Counted from the first letter of the stretch, positions 26,803 through 38,267 are shown. The stretch is DNA of 64,000 nt from Sphingobium faniae (GCA_900100475.1 FMTU01000009.1:1-64000), one strand, 5' to 3'. Notes: a model not told the origin generated them from the letters alone. A program made the numbers and translations.

Positions 26803-27885
26803 TTACGCCTCGCGCAGGCGGCCCCCGCTCAGGAAAGCCGCCGCGCCCGGCGCTATGCGGCTGAGCAGCGTGCCCAGCAGGATGACGGCGGCGAGTATCA
26901 GGAAAGGCTGCGCGATCAGGTAGAAGGGATAGAAGGGCGATCCCATCTTGCCGAACAACATACCCAGCAGCGGCCCGCCCAGCCAGATCAGGATCAGGTG
27001 CACGCAAAATAGCAGGAAGGCATAAGGTTCGATCCTGAGCAGCAGGCCGCGCGCGGGGCTGTCGGCCAGCGCCCATGACAGCCGCCAGAAGAACAGCGCC
27101 GCCGCGATCCGCACCGCCATGTCCAGCGCAGCGCCCGACACGCCCGATGGATCGGGGCCGGGCGGCAGGATCAGGAAAAGCTGAAAGGACATGAGCAGGA
27201 TGAAAGGCGCCGACGCCAGCCAGAAAGGCAGCACCGCCGTCCGGTCCGCCAGCGTTCCGCGCCGCGCCAATATGCCGATGGCGAAGAAGAACAGGATCGA
27301 CGGGCGCATCAGCACCGGCGGTCCCCATCCCGCGATCTGACAGGCGAGCGCCATGCCTGCCAACATCATCAGCAGCCATCCCGGCAGCCGCACCAGCAGG
27401 GGCGCGGCCAGCATGCACAGGAACAGGTCGCGCAGGAAGGGCATCTGCACATTGATGTCAGGATTGCGGCTGACGATGAAGAGTTCCTGCACGATCCATT
27501 CCGCCGACCGGGGCACGGGCGCGAGCATCTGGAACAGAAAGGCCGCGCCGGACACCAGCAGGATGCCCAGCGCATTCCAGGTCAACATCGGCAGCAATAT
27601 GGTTTGCGCCTTGCGGCCGACATGATTGCCCCAGTCGCGCGTGCGGGCCGATCCGCTCACCAGCCAGCCGGAAATCAGGCCCAGCAGGGGCACCGCGCTA
27701 TGCCCGAAAATCTCCATCAGAATCCAGCGCAGGCTTTCCTGCGACGTGCCGCGGAGCAGGGCCAGATCGGCGCCGCTCAGGCCCGTCCAGGCATGGACAT
27801 AGACCACGCCCAATATGCACAGAACGCGGGCAATGGAGATGGCATCCGACTGGCGCGCGGGATTCATCGTCAATCTTGTGTGCAC
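26803..27885 (-). CDS. Acyltransferase 3 family membrane protein
   Basis: This 360-residue protein has about ten transmembrane segments and the acyltransferase 3 start pattern, with Arg and His in the first helices (SIARVLCILGVVYVHAW). Such proteins transfer acyl groups to extracellular sugars such as glucans or polysaccharides. An alternative start seven residues later (MNPARQ) is possible. The nearby 225-base upstream region is shared with the divergent HerA-like gene. No sugar-modification genes flank it, so the acceptor is unknown. Confidence 0.88.
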   Translation of the reverse strand: MHTRLTMNPARQSDAISIARVLCILGVVYVHAWTGLSGADLALLRGTSQESLRWILMEIFGHSAVPLLGLISGWLVSGSARTRDWGNHVGRKAQTILLPMLTWNALGILLVSGAAFLFQMLAPVPRSAEWIVQELFIVSRNPDINVQMPFLRDLFLCMLAAPLLVRLPGWLLMMLAGMALACQIAGWGPPVLMRPSILFFFAIGILARRGTLADRTAVLPFWLASAPFILLMSFQLFLILPPGPDPSGVSGAALDMAVRIAAALFFWRLSWALADSPARGLLLRIEPYAFLLFCVHLILIWLGGPLLGMLFGKMGSPFYPFYLIAQPFLILAAVILLGTLLSRIAPGAAAFLSGGRLREA

Positions 27886-28109
27886 GCAAGCTCCGGATCG
27901 TTGCCCATATTCAATGCCCTGACGCGGTTCATGTTCCTCCCATCCGGTCCGGAATGGACCTTCGGCAAGCCCCGCTTAACCGCTTTCACGCGATCATGCG
28001 TCTATTTCCGCATGACTCGACCGCGCATAAGCCAATTTTTACCAATCCGCGCTAGCGTCCTCCTGTTTACCGGAAGATGAACCGGTGTTTTGAGGGGACA
28101 GGAAAGCTT

Positions 28110-29768
28110 ATGAGCTATATGCCGGACGCAGCCCATTTCAAACCGGCCGCCGCACCTGTGCCCCAGTCGCTGGTCGGCCCGGTCGGCATGGTGTTCGAAA
28201 CGTCCGGGTCAAGCTCCCGAATCATCCTCGACGCCGTGCGTCTGGAACAGCTTGCCGAACATGGCGATCCCTGCATCGCGACTGCCGGACAGGTCGGCAG
28301 CCAGGTGAAGATGCGCGTCGGCCAATGCTGGCTGATCGCCAGCATCCGCGCCATGGCGCTGGATCGCGGCAATGAAGACACCATCGTCGCCGACATCGAC
28401 TTTCTGGGCGAAGGCGATGAAGATCCGGCCAGCCGCTCCATCCAGCATTTCCGGCGCGGCGTCACCCGTTATCCTCGGCCCGGCGCGGAAATCCATCCGG
28501 TTTCCAGCGAGGACATGCGGCAGATCTACGCCGCCGACGACAAGCCCCATGTGCAGATCGGCACCGTCTATCCCACCGCCGACACGCGCGCGGCGCTCTA
28601 TGTCGATTCGATGCTGGGCAAGCATTTCGCGCTGCTGGGGTCCACCGGCACCGGCAAGTCGACCAGCGCCGCGCTGATCCTGCACCGCATCTGCGACCTT
28701 TCGCCACAGGGACATATCGTGATGATCGACCCCCATGGCGAATATGGCGCGGCTTTCGCGAACAACGGCGCGGTGTTCGACGTCAACAATCTGGCGCTGC
28801 CCTATTGGCTGATGAATTTCGAGGAGCATTGCGAGGTGTTCGTGACCTCGCAGGGGGCAGAGCGCACTGTCGACAGCGACATCCTCGCCAAATGCCTGCT
28901 CGCCGCGCGCTCGAAGAACCGCCTTGCGGAGAGCATCGGCCGTTTGACGGTCGATTCGCCTATCCCCTATCTGCTGTCCGACCTCACCAACATCCTTCAA
29001 AATGAGATGGGGAAGCTGGAAAAGGGCACAGGCGCCCTTCCCTATATGCGGCTCAAGACCAAGATCGACGAGATCCGGTCCGATCCGCGCTATTCCTTCA
29101 TGTTTTCCGGCATGTTGGTGGCCGATACGATGCAGGATTTCCTCGCGAAGATTTTCCGCCTGCCCTCCGGCGGCAAACCGATCTCCATCATCGACGTGTC
29201 GGCCATGCCGTCCGACATCACCTCGGTCGTCGTGTCGGTGCTTTCGCGGCTGGTGTTCGACTATGCGCTCTGGGCGCGGGACGAACCGCAGCGGCCGATC
29301 CTCCTCGTCTGCGAGGAAGCGCATCGCTATATCCCCAGCACCACGACCGGAACGGGCCAGGCCGTCCGCCGCATCCTGGAACGGATCGCCAAGGAAGGCC
29401 GCAAATATGGCGTGTCGCTGGGCCTCATCACGCAGCGCCCGTCCGACCTTGCCGAAGGCGTGCTGTCGCAATGCGGCACGATCATCTCCATGCGCCTCAA
29501 CAACGACCGCGACCAGGCGTTCGTGAAGGCCGCCATGCCCGAAGGGGCGCGCGGCTTCCTCGATTCGATCCCGGCATTGCGCAATCGCGAGGCGATCATC
29601 TGCGGCGAAGGCGTGGCCGTGCCGATCCGGGTGGCGCTCGACACGCTGGAGGAAGAGCGGCGCCCCGCTTCGGGCGATCCGAGCTTCACCGACCTGTGGC
29701 GCCAGACCGGCGGCGAGGCCGACATCCTCGACCGCACCATCACGCGCTGGCGCTCTCAGGGGCGCTGA
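28110..29768 (+). CDS. HerA-like DUF87 ATPase
   Basis: The 552-residue protein is a HerA/FtsK-type hexameric ATPase. Walker A GSTGTGKST lies near residue 177, Walker B LLVCEEAHRY near 399, and a sensor-like TQRPSDLAEGVLSQC near 440. The N-terminal ~150 residues form a HAS-type barrel. HerA translocates DNA and usually works with the nuclease NurA in end resection, but no nurA-like gene is present nearby. ATG at 28110 follows a ribosome site GACAGGAAAG. Alphaproteobacteria often carry this solitary type. Its role here is not established. Confidence 0.87.
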   Translation: MSYMPDAAHFKPAAAPVPQSLVGPVGMVFETSGSSSRIILDAVRLEQLAEHGDPCIATAGQVGSQVKMRVGQCWLIASIRAMALDRGNEDTIVADIDFLGEGDEDPASRSIQHFRRGVTRYPRPGAEIHPVSSEDMRQIYAADDKPHVQIGTVYPTADTRAALYVDSMLGKHFALLGSTGTGKSTSAALILHRICDLSPQGHIVMIDPHGEYGAAFANNGAVFDVNNLALPYWLMNFEEHCEVFVTSQGAERTVDSDILAKCLLAARSKNRLAESIGRLTVDSPIPYLLSDLTNILQNEMGKLEKGTGALPYMRLKTKIDEIRSDPRYSFMFSGMLVADTMQDFLAKIFRLPSGGKPISIIDVSAMPSDITSVVVSVLSRLVFDYALWARDEPQRPILLVCEEAHRYIPSTTTGTGQAVRRILERIAKEGRKYGVSLGLITQRPSDLAEGVLSQCGTIISMRLNNDRDQAFVKAAMPEGARGFLDSIPALRNREAIICGEGVAVPIRVALDTLEEERRPASGDPSFTDLWRQTGGEADILDRTITRWRSQGR

Positions 29769-29775
29769 AGCGTCT

Positions 29776-31227
29776 TTATCCGACGGGAGCGATGCGTCCG
29801 GCCGGCTCGCTCTCCGCATGGACGGATTCGCGGCATTCCTCTTCGTGCAGAGGCACGATCAGCTTCGCCTTGCGCCAGCCGCCCTGCCAGTAAAGGGCGA
29901 CCGCCAGCAGCAGCGAAGCGGCCGAACCCACCGAAAAGCTGTACCACAGCGCATTCGCGCCGATATGCGGATAGGCCCAGTAATAGAAACCCAGCCTGAT
30001 CCCGAACAGGGTGAAGATCAGGATCAGCAGCGGACGCATCACCACCCCGTTCGCGCGCATCACGCCAAACAGGATCATGGTGAGGCCAAAGAGCAGATAG
30101 CTCCAGCTAGCGCGAAGCTGCATTTCCCATGCGGCGGCGCTCGCGGCTTCGTTATGGCCAAGGAACAGCGCCAGCAAAGGCTCATGGAACAACAGGATGA
30201 CCGCGATCATCGCGCCCGTGATCGCCAGCAGGTAAAGCATCCCGTAGCCGGTGATCCGGCTGATCCGATTCCATAGTCCCGCGCCGATATTCTGCGCCGC
30301 CATGGCGCTCACCGCTCCGCCCATCGCCATGGCGGGCATCTGGAGATAGGTCCATATCTGCTGCGCCGCGCCATAGGCCGCTGTGACGAGAAAGCCTTCG
30401 CGGTTGACAAGGCCGATCATCACCAGACCCGACGCGGACATGACGATCATCTGCAACCCCATAGGCAGCCCCTTGCCCAGCATCACCCGCACTTCCGCCC
30501 ATGCCGGACGCAGATAGGCGATCTCTGGCCCTCGCAGCCTGAGCGGCAGATCCTTCGCATAGGTATAGCAGACAAGACCGATCAGACTGGCGAAGCCCGC
30601 GACGGCCGTGGCTGCCGCCGATCCGGCGATGCCCAGCGCCGGGATCGGTCCCAGCCCAAGGATCAGCACCGGATTGAGTACCAGATCAATGCCGACGCTG
30701 ACGAACATGAAGATCAGCGGCGTGCGCGCGTCGCCCGTGCCGCGCAGGCCCATCATCATCATGACGCCAAGCAATGTCGCGGGCATCGCCACGAAGATGA
30801 CGCGCAGATAAATGAGCGCGAGGTCGAAGGCCTCGGGCGGCGTCGCCAGCAGATGCAACAGGGCGGGACTGCCGATCCATCCGCCGATGGCGACCGCCAT
30901 CGACAGGATGAAGCAAAAGCCGACCGCCGATCCGAAGGCGCGCCGCGCCGCGTCCATATTCCCCGAGCCGACGGCCTGCGCGATCATCACCGTGGACGCC
31001 ATGCCGAAACCGAACACCACGGAGAACATCAGGAACATGATGATGTTCGCATTGGCCGTCGCCGCCAGCGCCTGCGCGCCCAGAAAGCGGCCGACCCAGA
31101 TCGCGTTGATCGACCCGTTCAGCGACTGGAGGATATTGGACGCCAGCGTCGGAATGGCGAAGAGCAACAGGGTCGACGCGATCGGCCCCTGTGTCAGATT
31201 CCTTGCGCCGGCCGTTCCTGCCGCCAT
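29776..31227 (-). CDS. MATE family efflux transporter
   Basis: This 483-residue protein with about twelve transmembrane helices belongs to the MATE (multidrug and toxin extrusion) family. The early LTQGPIASTLLLFAIPTLASNILQ pattern is typical, as is the second-half repeat (LTMILFGVMRANG). Export is driven by a proton or sodium gradient. The start at 31227 is preceded by a GGGGGAAAC ribosome site; a longer reading to 31260 has none. It lies 8 bases from the end of the convergent HerA-like gene. The substrate is unknown. Confidence 0.92.
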   Translation of the reverse strand: MAAGTAGARNLTQGPIASTLLLFAIPTLASNILQSLNGSINAIWVGRFLGAQALAATANANIIMFLMFSVVFGFGMASTVMIAQAVGSGNMDAARRAFGSAVGFCFILSMAVAIGGWIGSPALLHLLATPPEAFDLALIYLRVIFVAMPATLLGVMMMMGLRGTGDARTPLIFMFVSVGIDLVLNPVLILGLGPIPALGIAGSAAATAVAGFASLIGLVCYTYAKDLPLRLRGPEIAYLRPAWAEVRVMLGKGLPMGLQMIVMSASGLVMIGLVNREGFLVTAAYGAAQQIWTYLQMPAMAMGGAVSAMAAQNIGAGLWNRISRITGYGMLYLLAITGAMIAVILLFHEPLLALFLGHNEAASAAAWEMQLRASWSYLLFGLTMILFGVMRANGVVMRPLLILIFTLFGIRLGFYYWAYPHIGANALWYSFSVGSAASLLLAVALYWQGGWRKAKLIVPLHEEECRESVHAESEPAGRIAPVG

Positions 31228-31339
31228 GTTTCCCCCTTCCCTTGCGAGCCTTCCGGCCAAGGATCGCGGCTTTCTTCCTGAAAGGAAAGGCGCAAGTTGG
31301 GCGGGCGCGACAGGAACGAAGGGGGTTTCCCCCGGCCAG

Positions 31340-34051
31340 CTATCCCAATCGTTCCAGCGCAGCCTTCAGCCGTTCCGCTTCGTCCGCCTTTTCGGCATGA
31401 TCCTCGCGCGCCTTGGCGACGGCTTCGGGCTTCGCCTTCTCGACGAAGCTGGCGTTGCTGAGCCGCCCGGCAAGCGAATCCCGTTCCTTCCCGGTCGCGG
31501 CCAGCGCCTTGGCGAGGCGGGCCTTTTCCGCCGCGATGTCGATCACGCCTTCCAGCGGCAGGATGAAGGTCGCTTCATCCACGACGATCTGCGCCGCGCC
31601 GCCTTCAACCGTTTCGCCAAAGGACAGGCTTTCCACCCGCGCCAGCCGCGCCAAGGCCGCGCCCTGCCGGTCGAGCCGCCGCCGCGTTTCTTCCGAAGCG
31701 TCGCGCACCACCGCGCGCATCTTCGCGCCCGGCGGCACGTTGAGTTCCGTCCGCGCCGCGCGGATCGCGCTCACCAGCCGGATCAGCCAGTCGATCTCGG
31801 CCTGCGCCTCGCTGTCCACCGCGTAAAGCGCCTGCGGCCACTGCGCCACGATCAGGTCGTTGACGCGCGGGCGAGCGGAGCCGGACATCGCATGCCATAA
31901 CTCTTCGGTTATGAAGGGCATGAAGGGGTGCAGCATCACGAGGATCTGGTCGAACGCCCAGCCCGCCACGGCGCGGGTTTCCTCGTCCATCTGGCCCTTG
32001 CTGAGTTCGATATACCAGTCGCAAAACTGGTCCCAGACGAAGTGATAGATGGCGTTTGCGCCCGCGTCGAAGCGCAGTTCCTTCATCGCCATGTCGATCG
32101 CCTGCACGGTCGAAACCGTCTCCGCGATGATCCAGCGATTGACCGGAGCCTGCGCGGCGGGCGCTTCATGGCTGGCCGAGGCTGCAACGCCATTGGCTTG
32201 CAGGAACCGGGCCGCGTTCCACAATTTCGTCGCGAAGTTGCGGTATCCCTCGACGCGCTTCTCATCCATCTTCACGTCGCGGCCCTGGCTTTCCATCGCC
32301 GCCATAAAGAAGCGCAGCGCATCCGCGCCGAACCTGTCGATCAGGCCGAGCGGATCGACGACATTGCCCTTGGACTTGGACATTTTCTGCCCGTCCGCCG
32401 CGCGCACGAGGCCGTGGAGATAGAGCTTGCGCCACGGCACGTCGCCCATGAACTCCATCCCCTGCATCGCCATGCGCGCATCCCAGAAGAACAGGATGTC
32501 GAAGCCGGAAATCAGCAGGTCGTTGGGATAATGACGCTTGAGCGTCTCCGTCTCCTCCGGCCAGCCCAGCGTCCCGAAGGGCCAGAGCGCCGAGGAAAAC
32601 CATGTGTCGAGCACGTCGGGGTCGCGGGTCAATTTCTTGTTCCCGGCAGCGGCAAGCGCCTCTTCCTCGGTCTCGGCGACATAGGGATTGCCGTCCTCGT
32701 CATACCATGCCGGGATCTGATGCCCCCACCAGAGCTGGCGCGACACGCACCAGGGCTGGATATTCTCCATCCAGTTGAAGAAGGTCTTTTCCCAGGTCCT
32801 GGGCACGATCTCGATCCGGCCGTCGCGCACCGCCTGCATCGGCGCGACCGCGAGCCTTTCCGCGTCGACATACCATTGATCGGTCAGCCATGGCTCGATC
32901 ACCACGCCCGACCGATCACCATAGGGCGTCTGGATCGTGCGCGGCTCGAAATCGGCTTGCTGCGGTTCGCCTTCCTTGTTCTTCGTGACGTGCGGGACCA
33001 GCAGTCCCAGCGCCTTCATCTCCGTCGCCACCCGTTCGCGCGCGCCGTCCACGCCATCCTTGCCAAAGCGATGGAGGCCGATGAAGCGGTCCGGGATCAG
33101 CCCATCGGCGGTCTGGACCACGTTCGCATCGGCGTCGAACATGTTGAGCATGTCGCCCGCCTTCATCCCCGCGCGCTTGCCCACCTCGAAATCGTTGAAA
33201 TCATGCCCCGGCGTGATCTTGACCGCGCCCGAACCCAGTTCCGGGTCGGCATGTTCGTCCGCCACCACCTTGAAGCGGCGGCCGGTGATCGGCTGGAGAA
33301 TGTCCTTGCCGATGACATCCCTGTAGCGCGCATCGTCGGGATGCACGGCCACCGCCATGTCGGCCAGCATGGTTTCCGGTCGCGTGGTGGCGACGACGAT
33401 ATGGTCCGATCCGTCCGCAAGGCGAACCCCGTCGGCCAGCGGGTAGCGGAAGCGCCAGAAACCCCCGTTCGTCTCCTTCGTCTCCACCTCAAGGTCCGAA
33501 ATGGCCGAACGAAAATGCGGGTCCCAGTTCACCAGCCGCTTGTCGCGATAGAGCAGGCCGCGCTTGTGCAGTTCCACGAAGGTCTTGATGACGGCCCGCG
33601 AAAAGCCTTCATCCATGGTGAAGCGTTCGTTCGCCCAGTCCATCGAGCAACCCAGCCGCCGCAACTGGCGCGTGATCGCGCCGCCGCTTTCGGCCTTCCA
33701 CTCCCACACCTTCGCGACGAAATCCTCGCGGGTAAAGTCGGTGCGCTTCTGTCCTGCGGCGTTCAACTGCCGTTCGACCACCATCTGCGTCGCGATGCCC
33801 GCATGGTCGGTGCCCACGACCCACAGCGCGTCCTTGCCGCGCAGCCGCTCGTAACGGATTACGATGTCCTGCAACGTGTTGTCGAGCGCATGGCCGATAT
33901 GCAGGCTGCCGGTCACATTGGGCGGCGGGTTCACGATGGTGAACGGCTCGGCGGAGGGGCGCTCCGGGCGGAACAGGCCGTTGCTCTCCCAATGGGCGTA
34001 CCAACGGGACTCGATTTCGGCGGGGTCGAAAGTTTTGGGCAGTTCGGTCAT
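31340..34051 (-). CDS. valS: Valyl-tRNA synthetase
   Basis: ValRS attaches valine to its tRNA and edits mis-activated threonine. The 903-residue enzyme is complete. The signature HIGHALDN is at residues 49-52, KMSKSKGNV is near residue 558, and an editing (CP1) domain with [20 protein letters not shown] sits between them. The C-terminal coiled helix with the [19 protein letters not shown] pattern is typical of ValRS. ATG at 34051 gives the family N-terminus [10 protein letters not shown]. The NnrU-like gene begins the next transcription unit upstream. Confidence 0.98.
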   Translation of the reverse strand: MTELPKTFDPAEIESRWYAHWESNGLFRPERPSAEPFTIVNPPPNVTGSLHIGHALDNTLQDIVIRYERLRGKDALWVVGTDHAGIATQMVVERQLNAAGQKRTDFTREDFVAKVWEWKAESGGAITRQLRRLGCSMDWANERFTMDEGFSRAVIKTFVELHKRGLLYRDKRLVNWDPHFRSAISDLEVETKETNGGFWRFRYPLADGVRLADGSDHIVVATTRPETMLADMAVAVHPDDARYRDVIGKDILQPITGRRFKVVADEHADPELGSGAVKITPGHDFNDFEVGKRAGMKAGDMLNMFDADANVVQTADGLIPDRFIGLHRFGKDGVDGARERVATEMKALGLLVPHVTKNKEGEPQQADFEPRTIQTPYGDRSGVVIEPWLTDQWYVDAERLAVAPMQAVRDGRIEIVPRTWEKTFFNWMENIQPWCVSRQLWWGHQIPAWYDEDGNPYVAETEEEALAAAGNKKLTRDPDVLDTWFSSALWPFGTLGWPEETETLKRHYPNDLLISGFDILFFWDARMAMQGMEFMGDVPWRKLYLHGLVRAADGQKMSKSKGNVVDPLGLIDRFGADALRFFMAAMESQGRDVKMDEKRVEGYRNFATKLWNAARFLQANGVAASASHEAPAAQAPVNRWIIAETVSTVQAIDMAMKELRFDAGANAIYHFVWDQFCDWYIELSKGQMDEETRAVAGWAFDQILVMLHPFMPFITEELWHAMSGSARPRVNDLIVAQWPQALYAVDSEAQAEIDWLIRLVSAIRAARTELNVPPGAKMRAVVRDASEETRRRLDRQGAALARLARVESLSFGETVEGGAAQIVVDEATFILPLEGVIDIAAEKARLAKALAATGKERDSLAGRLSNASFVEKAKPEAVAKAREDHAEKADEAERLKAALERLG

Positions 34052-34097
34052 GGAAAGGCGCCTTAATGCGCCTCTCGCGCTCATTCCAGCGAAACCG

Positions 34098-34784
34098 TCA
34101 GCCGATCCAGCGCCAGATGCCCGCCGTCCAGCCGGATAGCGGCTTGTGCGCCCATGTCGCGACCAGCCATACGACCAGCCCCCCGGCCAGCGGATGCATC
34201 CCGAACCGCCCGAATGACGCGCGCCCGGCAGCGATGGCGGCAAAGGGCCAATAGCTCGTCCGCGCTTCCCATTGCCGCCAGCCTTGGGGATGCAGCGCTT
34301 CCTTCTTGCGGTCCTGAAGGGCCGCTCCGGCCAACGCCAGCAGGATGATCGCCAGGGCGACGATGATGTTCGCCATTACGGGATAGACGAGGATATGGCC
34401 GACGCCCCAAAGCGCAAAAGCCCACATCATCGGATGACGCGTGATCGCATAGACGCCCCTCGCTTCCGCCGGGACGGTCAACCGGCCCTGGGGATCGGGC
34501 AGAGCGGGGTTGCCGATCAGCGATCCCATCAGCAATATCGCCGCCAGCAGCATCAACAGCGTGACCGCCGCCCACAGCCCATCGCCCACCGGCCACAGCA
34601 TCGGCGTCAGCGGGGAAGCGCGATAGGCGAGGATCAACCAGATCAGCGTCGCCGCCGCCACCAGCGAATAGACGCCCAGAAACCCCTTCTCCCCCAGGCG
34701 CCCGACCAGAGGCGCGCGCAGGGGATGCGACAGAAGAAAATGCGTACCAACAAAGGCAATCGCCGCGACCAGCACCATCGACAT
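34098..34784 (-). CDS. NnrU family membrane protein
   Basis: This 228-residue protein with about six transmembrane segments matches the NnrU family. Motifs are the [15 protein letters not shown] start and [17 protein letters not shown], which resembles isoprenylcysteine methyltransferase-like proteins. NnrU was first linked to nitrite/nitric oxide respiration, but homologues are widespread without denitrification, and none of those genes is seen here. AGGAGGAGGATGGC provides a strong ribosome site. The exact function is unknown. Confidence 0.88.
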   Translation of the reverse strand: MSMVLVAAIAFVGTHFLLSHPLRAPLVGRLGEKGFLGVYSLVAAATLIWLILAYRASPLTPMLWPVGDGLWAAVTLLMLLAAILLMGSLIGNPALPDPQGRLTVPAEARGVYAITRHPMMWAFALWGVGHILVYPVMANIIVALAIILLALAGAALQDRKKEALHPQGWRQWEARTSYWPFAAIAAGRASFGRFGMHPLAGGLVVWLVATWAHKPLSGWTAGIWRWIG

Positions 34785-34840
34785 GCCATCCTCCTCCTGG
34801 GAATGGCGGGACGATAGCAGGATCGCGGCGATCGGTCAGT

Positions 34841-36871
34841 TTATTTCCCGGTCCACTGGTCGAGCCAGCCCAGCGCCTCGTCATACCATTGCAACGAGTT
34901 GCGGGGCTTGAGCACCCAATGATTCTCGTCCGGGAAGACCAGCAGCTTCGACGGGATGTTCCGCCGCTGGAGCGCGGTGAAGGCGGCCAGCCCCTGCGTA
35001 TAGGGGATGCGGAAATCCTTTTCGCCGGTCACGACCAGCATCGGCGTCTTCCATGCGGCGACATGGTTGACGGGATTCCACTTCTCGAACTCCTCCGGCT
35101 TTTCATAATAGGGGCCGCCATGCTCCCATTCGTCGAACCACAGTTCCTCGGTTTCATAAGCCATGGCGCGGGCGTCGAACACGCCGTCATGCTGGACGAG
35201 GCATTTGAACCCGTCCGGCCATTGGCCCGCGATCCAGTTCATCATATAGCCGCCATAGCTGGCGCCCAGCGCGCAGGCATTGCCCGCATCGACATTGGCG
35301 TCCTTCGCCGCCGCTGCTGCCAGCCCCAGCCTCAGGTCTTCCAGCGGCTTGCCGCCCCAATCCCTGTTGATGCTGTCGGTAAAGGCCTGCCCATAGCCCG
35401 TCGACCCATGGAAATCGACGATGACGGCGGCATAGCCATGGGCCGCGAACGCCTTGGGATTCCAGCGATAGGACCATGAATCGTTGAAGCTGCCCTGCGG
35501 CCCGCCATGGACGAGGAAAGCGACCGGCAGCTTACCCGCCGCGCCCTTGGGTTTCACGATCTGACCCCAGACGGTGTCGCCATTCGCGCCCTTGAAGCTG
35601 AACCGCTGGACGGACACATCATCGACGCCCGCCAGCTTGTCGGCATTGATGCTGGTGAGGCGCACGGCCGCCTTGCCTCTTGCCGGCATCATCCAGAGAT
35701 CGGCCGGCGACTGAATGCTGTCGATCGTATAGACGAAGCCGCCATCGGGCAGCGGATTGACGCTCCCGGCATTGCCCGCCTGCGTCAGGCGCGTGACCTT
35801 GCCGCTCGCTGCATCGACGCGAAAGACGGGGTGATCGAGCACTTCGTCGGCGGTCACGAGGAGGCTCTTGCCATCCGCTTCCCACGCGATCGACGCCACG
35901 GAACGGTCCCAGCCTTCGGTCAGCGCCCTGGTCTCGCCGGTCGCGATGTTGCGGAGCATCAGCACCAGCCGGTCGGCTTCATAGCCCGGCCGCTTCATCG
36001 CGGCATAGGCCAGCCACTGCCCATCGGGCGACACAGCCGGCATGGTGTCGGTCGCGTCATTGGCGTCCGTCAGGTTCACCGGCGTGGCGCTGCCGTCGGC
36101 GGGCGCGGCGAAGATGTCGAGATTGGTGGAAAGCGGCTCAATCCGTCCCGCCTCGCGCAGCGTGAAGAACAGGGTCTTGCCGTCCTTGCTCCACGCGATT
36201 TCCTCGGCCCCGCCAAAGGGTTTGGACGGGCTGTCGCCGACAAGACCGCCCATCACCGACACCGCCTTGCCGCCCGACAGTGGCATGACGAACATCTGCG
36301 AGCGCTGGCCATCGCGCCATGTGTCCCAATGGCGCACGAAAAGCTGCTCATAGACGCGGCCCGTCCCCGCGCTCGGCGGATCGGCGGGCTTGACATCGTC
36401 CAGCGTCTTCGCGCCCACCGGACGGTCGGCCCAAAGCGCCACCTTCTGCCCATCGGGGCTGAGCAGATAGCCGGAAATGCCGCCCGGAGCCTTGCTGACC
36501 TGCTCCGCCTGCCCGCCCGCCAGGCTGACGCGCCAAAGCTGATCGTCGCCGCTGGCGTTCGACAGGAAATAGAGCGACGCGCCATCGGCCGAAAAAGCGG
36601 GCGACGCTTCATTCTTGTCCGGTGCCGAAGCGATCATCCGCGGCGCCTGCCCCTTGCGGCTGATGTCGAGCAGATAGAGGTCCGTGCGGCCCCGATTGCC
36701 CGCCAGATCGGTGGCGCGAAGCTGATAGGCCAGCCATTTGCCGTCCGGCGAAACGACCGGCGCGGAAAGCCGGTTGAGCGCGACCATATCGCTCGGCGTA
36801 AAGGGCCGCGCGTCGGCGGGAGCCTGCGACAATGTAAACGCAGCCAGTCCGGCAAGCAGAAGATGTTTCAT
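34841..36871 (-). CDS. S9 family prolyl oligopeptidase-type peptidase
   Basis: This secreted serine peptidase of 676 residues (signal peptide 1-21) resembles dipeptidyl-aminopeptidase/acylaminoacyl peptidases. The N-terminal ~380 residues form a WD40-like beta-propeller with repeats such as SPDGQWLAY. The C-terminal alpha/beta-hydrolase has Ser in GASYGGYMM (about residue 539), Asp in TGEKDFRIPY (about 615) and His in DENHWVLKP (about 651), with all three catalytic residues intact. It cleaves short peptides in the periplasm. It is monocistronic, flanked by NnrU and TyrS genes on the same strand. Confidence 0.92.
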   Translation of the reverse strand: MKHLLLAGLAAFTLSQAPADARPFTPSDMVALNRLSAPVVSPDGKWLAYQLRATDLAGNRGRTDLYLLDISRKGQAPRMIASAPDKNEASPAFSADGASLYFLSNASGDDQLWRVSLAGGQAEQVSKAPGGISGYLLSPDGQKVALWADRPVGAKTLDDVKPADPPSAGTGRVYEQLFVRHWDTWRDGQRSQMFVMPLSGGKAVSVMGGLVGDSPSKPFGGAEEIAWSKDGKTLFFTLREAGRIEPLSTNLDIFAAPADGSATPVNLTDANDATDTMPAVSPDGQWLAYAAMKRPGYEADRLVLMLRNIATGETRALTEGWDRSVASIAWEADGKSLLVTADEVLDHPVFRVDAASGKVTRLTQAGNAGSVNPLPDGGFVYTIDSIQSPADLWMMPARGKAAVRLTSINADKLAGVDDVSVQRFSFKGANGDTVWGQIVKPKGAAGKLPVAFLVHGGPQGSFNDSWSYRWNPKAFAAHGYAAVIVDFHGSTGYGQAFTDSINRDWGGKPLEDLRLGLAAAAAKDANVDAGNACALGASYGGYMMNWIAGQWPDGFKCLVQHDGVFDARAMAYETEELWFDEWEHGGPYYEKPEEFEKWNPVNHVAAWKTPMLVVTGEKDFRIPYTQGLAAFTALQRRNIPSKLLVFPDENHWVLKPRNSLQWYDEALGWLDQWTGK

Positions 36872-37049
36872 GAAATGTCCCTTGCTATCGAGTAGCGCCA
36901 GCCTGCGCCCGCGCCGCCATGATGCAAAGGGTATTAGGACGGCAACACAGCAGCGGCAAGAGCGGAGCGTGGCCTCATGGATAGCATGGCGGGGTTAGGT
37001 CGGATGGCGGCGCGTCCGGCGGAACCGAAACGGCCGTCCGCATCCCGCG

Positions 37050-38267
37050 TCAGGCGGTGATCACCCCATGTTTCTTCGCGCCGAAGCTGACCTTGTCACC
37101 AGCTTTGAGCGTCAGATGCGGGTCTTTCACCACCTCGCCATTCACGCGGATCGCGCCTTCGTCCAGCTTGCGGCGGACTTCCTTGTTCGAGGCCGCGAAG
37201 CCAAGCGCCGTGTTCGCCTGAACGATGGTGAGGCCTTCCGCGCCGAGGCTGATGGTGGGAAGATTCGCGTCCGACGCGCCTTCCTCAAAGGTCTTGCGGG
37301 CGGTTTCGGCGGCGGCGGCGGCGGCCTCCATCCCGTGGGCGAGAGCGGTGGCGGCCTGTGCCAGCACCTTTTTCGCCTCGTTGATCTCCGCGCCTTCCAA
37401 TGTTTCGAGGCGGGCGATCTCGTCCAGCGGCAGGTCGGTGAAGAGGCGCATGAAGCGGCCGACATCGGCGTCCTGCGTGTTGCGCCAGAACTGCCAATAG
37501 TCATAAGGCGCCAACGCATCGGCGTTGAGCCACACCGCGCCCTTGGCGGTCTTGCCCATCTTGCCGCCGTCCGCCGTGGTGATGAGCGGGGAGGTCAGGC
37601 CATAGACCTGCGTCCCGTCGACGCGGCGAGCGAGTTCGATCCCGTTGACGATATTGCCCCACTGGTCGGAACCGCCCATCTGCAACAGGCACCCGGCACG
37701 GCGCGACAGTTCGAGGAAGTCATAGGCTTGCAGGATCATATAGTTGAATTCGAGGAAGCTCAGCGACTGTTCGCGGTCAAGGCGCAGCTTCACCGAATCG
37801 AAACTCAGCATCCGGTTGACCGAGAAATGCTGGCCGATGTCGCGCAGGAAGGGGATATATTCGAGGCGGTCGAGCCAGTCGGCATTGTCGACCATCACCG
37901 CGTCGCTCGGGCCGTCGCCAAAGGTCAGGAAACGTTCGAACACGCGCTTGATGCTGGCGACATTCCCGGCGATCTTTTCGACCGTCATCAGCGAGCGGGC
38001 CTCGTCGCGCAGGGACGGGTCGCCGATCTTGCCGGTGCCGCCGCCCATGAGGACGATAGGCTTGTGCCCCGCCTGCTGCATCCGGCGGAGCATCATGATC
38101 TGCACCAGGCTGCCGACATGGAGCGATGGCGCGGTGGGATCGAAGCCGATATAGCCAGGGACGACCTGCTTGCCGGCAAGGGCGTCCAGCCCCTCCGCAT
38201 CGGTGAGTTGATGGATGTAGCCGCGCGTGTCGAGCAGACGGAGAAGATCGGATGTGTAGGTCGTCAT
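37050..38267 (-). CDS. tyrS: Tyrosyl-tRNA synthetase
   Basis: TyrRS of the TyrS type, 405 residues. The class I signature HVGS appears in [13 protein letters not shown] (near residue 46), and the KMSKS equivalent is [12 protein letters not shown] near residue 236, a form typical for this branch. An S4 domain ([22 protein letters not shown]) closes the protein. An Ala run from repeated GGC codons (about residue 313) lies in the C-terminal linker. ATG at 38267 gives the normal N-terminus [12 protein letters not shown]. It is divergent from anmK, an arrangement seen in several proteobacteria. Confidence 0.98.
   Translation of the reverse strand: MTTYTSDLLRLLDTRGYIHQLTDAEGLDALAGKQVVPGYIGFDPTAPSLHVGSLVQIMMLRRMQQAGHKPIVLMGGGTGKIGDPSLRDEARSLMTVEKIAGNVASIKRVFERFLTFGDGPSDAVMVDNADWLDRLEYIPFLRDIGQHFSVNRMLSFDSVKLRLDREQSLSFLEFNYMILQAYDFLELSRRAGCLLQMGGSDQWGNIVNGIELARRVDGTQVYGLTSPLITTADGGKMGKTAKGAVWLNADALAPYDYWQFWRNTQDADVGRFMRLFTDLPLDEIARLETLEGAEINEAKKVLAQAATALAHGMEAAAAAAETARKTFEEGASDANLPTISLGAEGLTIVQANTALGFAASNKEVRRKLDEGAIRVNGEVVKDPHLTLKAGDKVSFGAKKHGVITA

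Noticed and set aside
37310-37326. GGC run in tyrS as a slippage site
   Set aside because: Short, in frame, and encodes an Ala run in a C-terminal linker; no evidence of variation.
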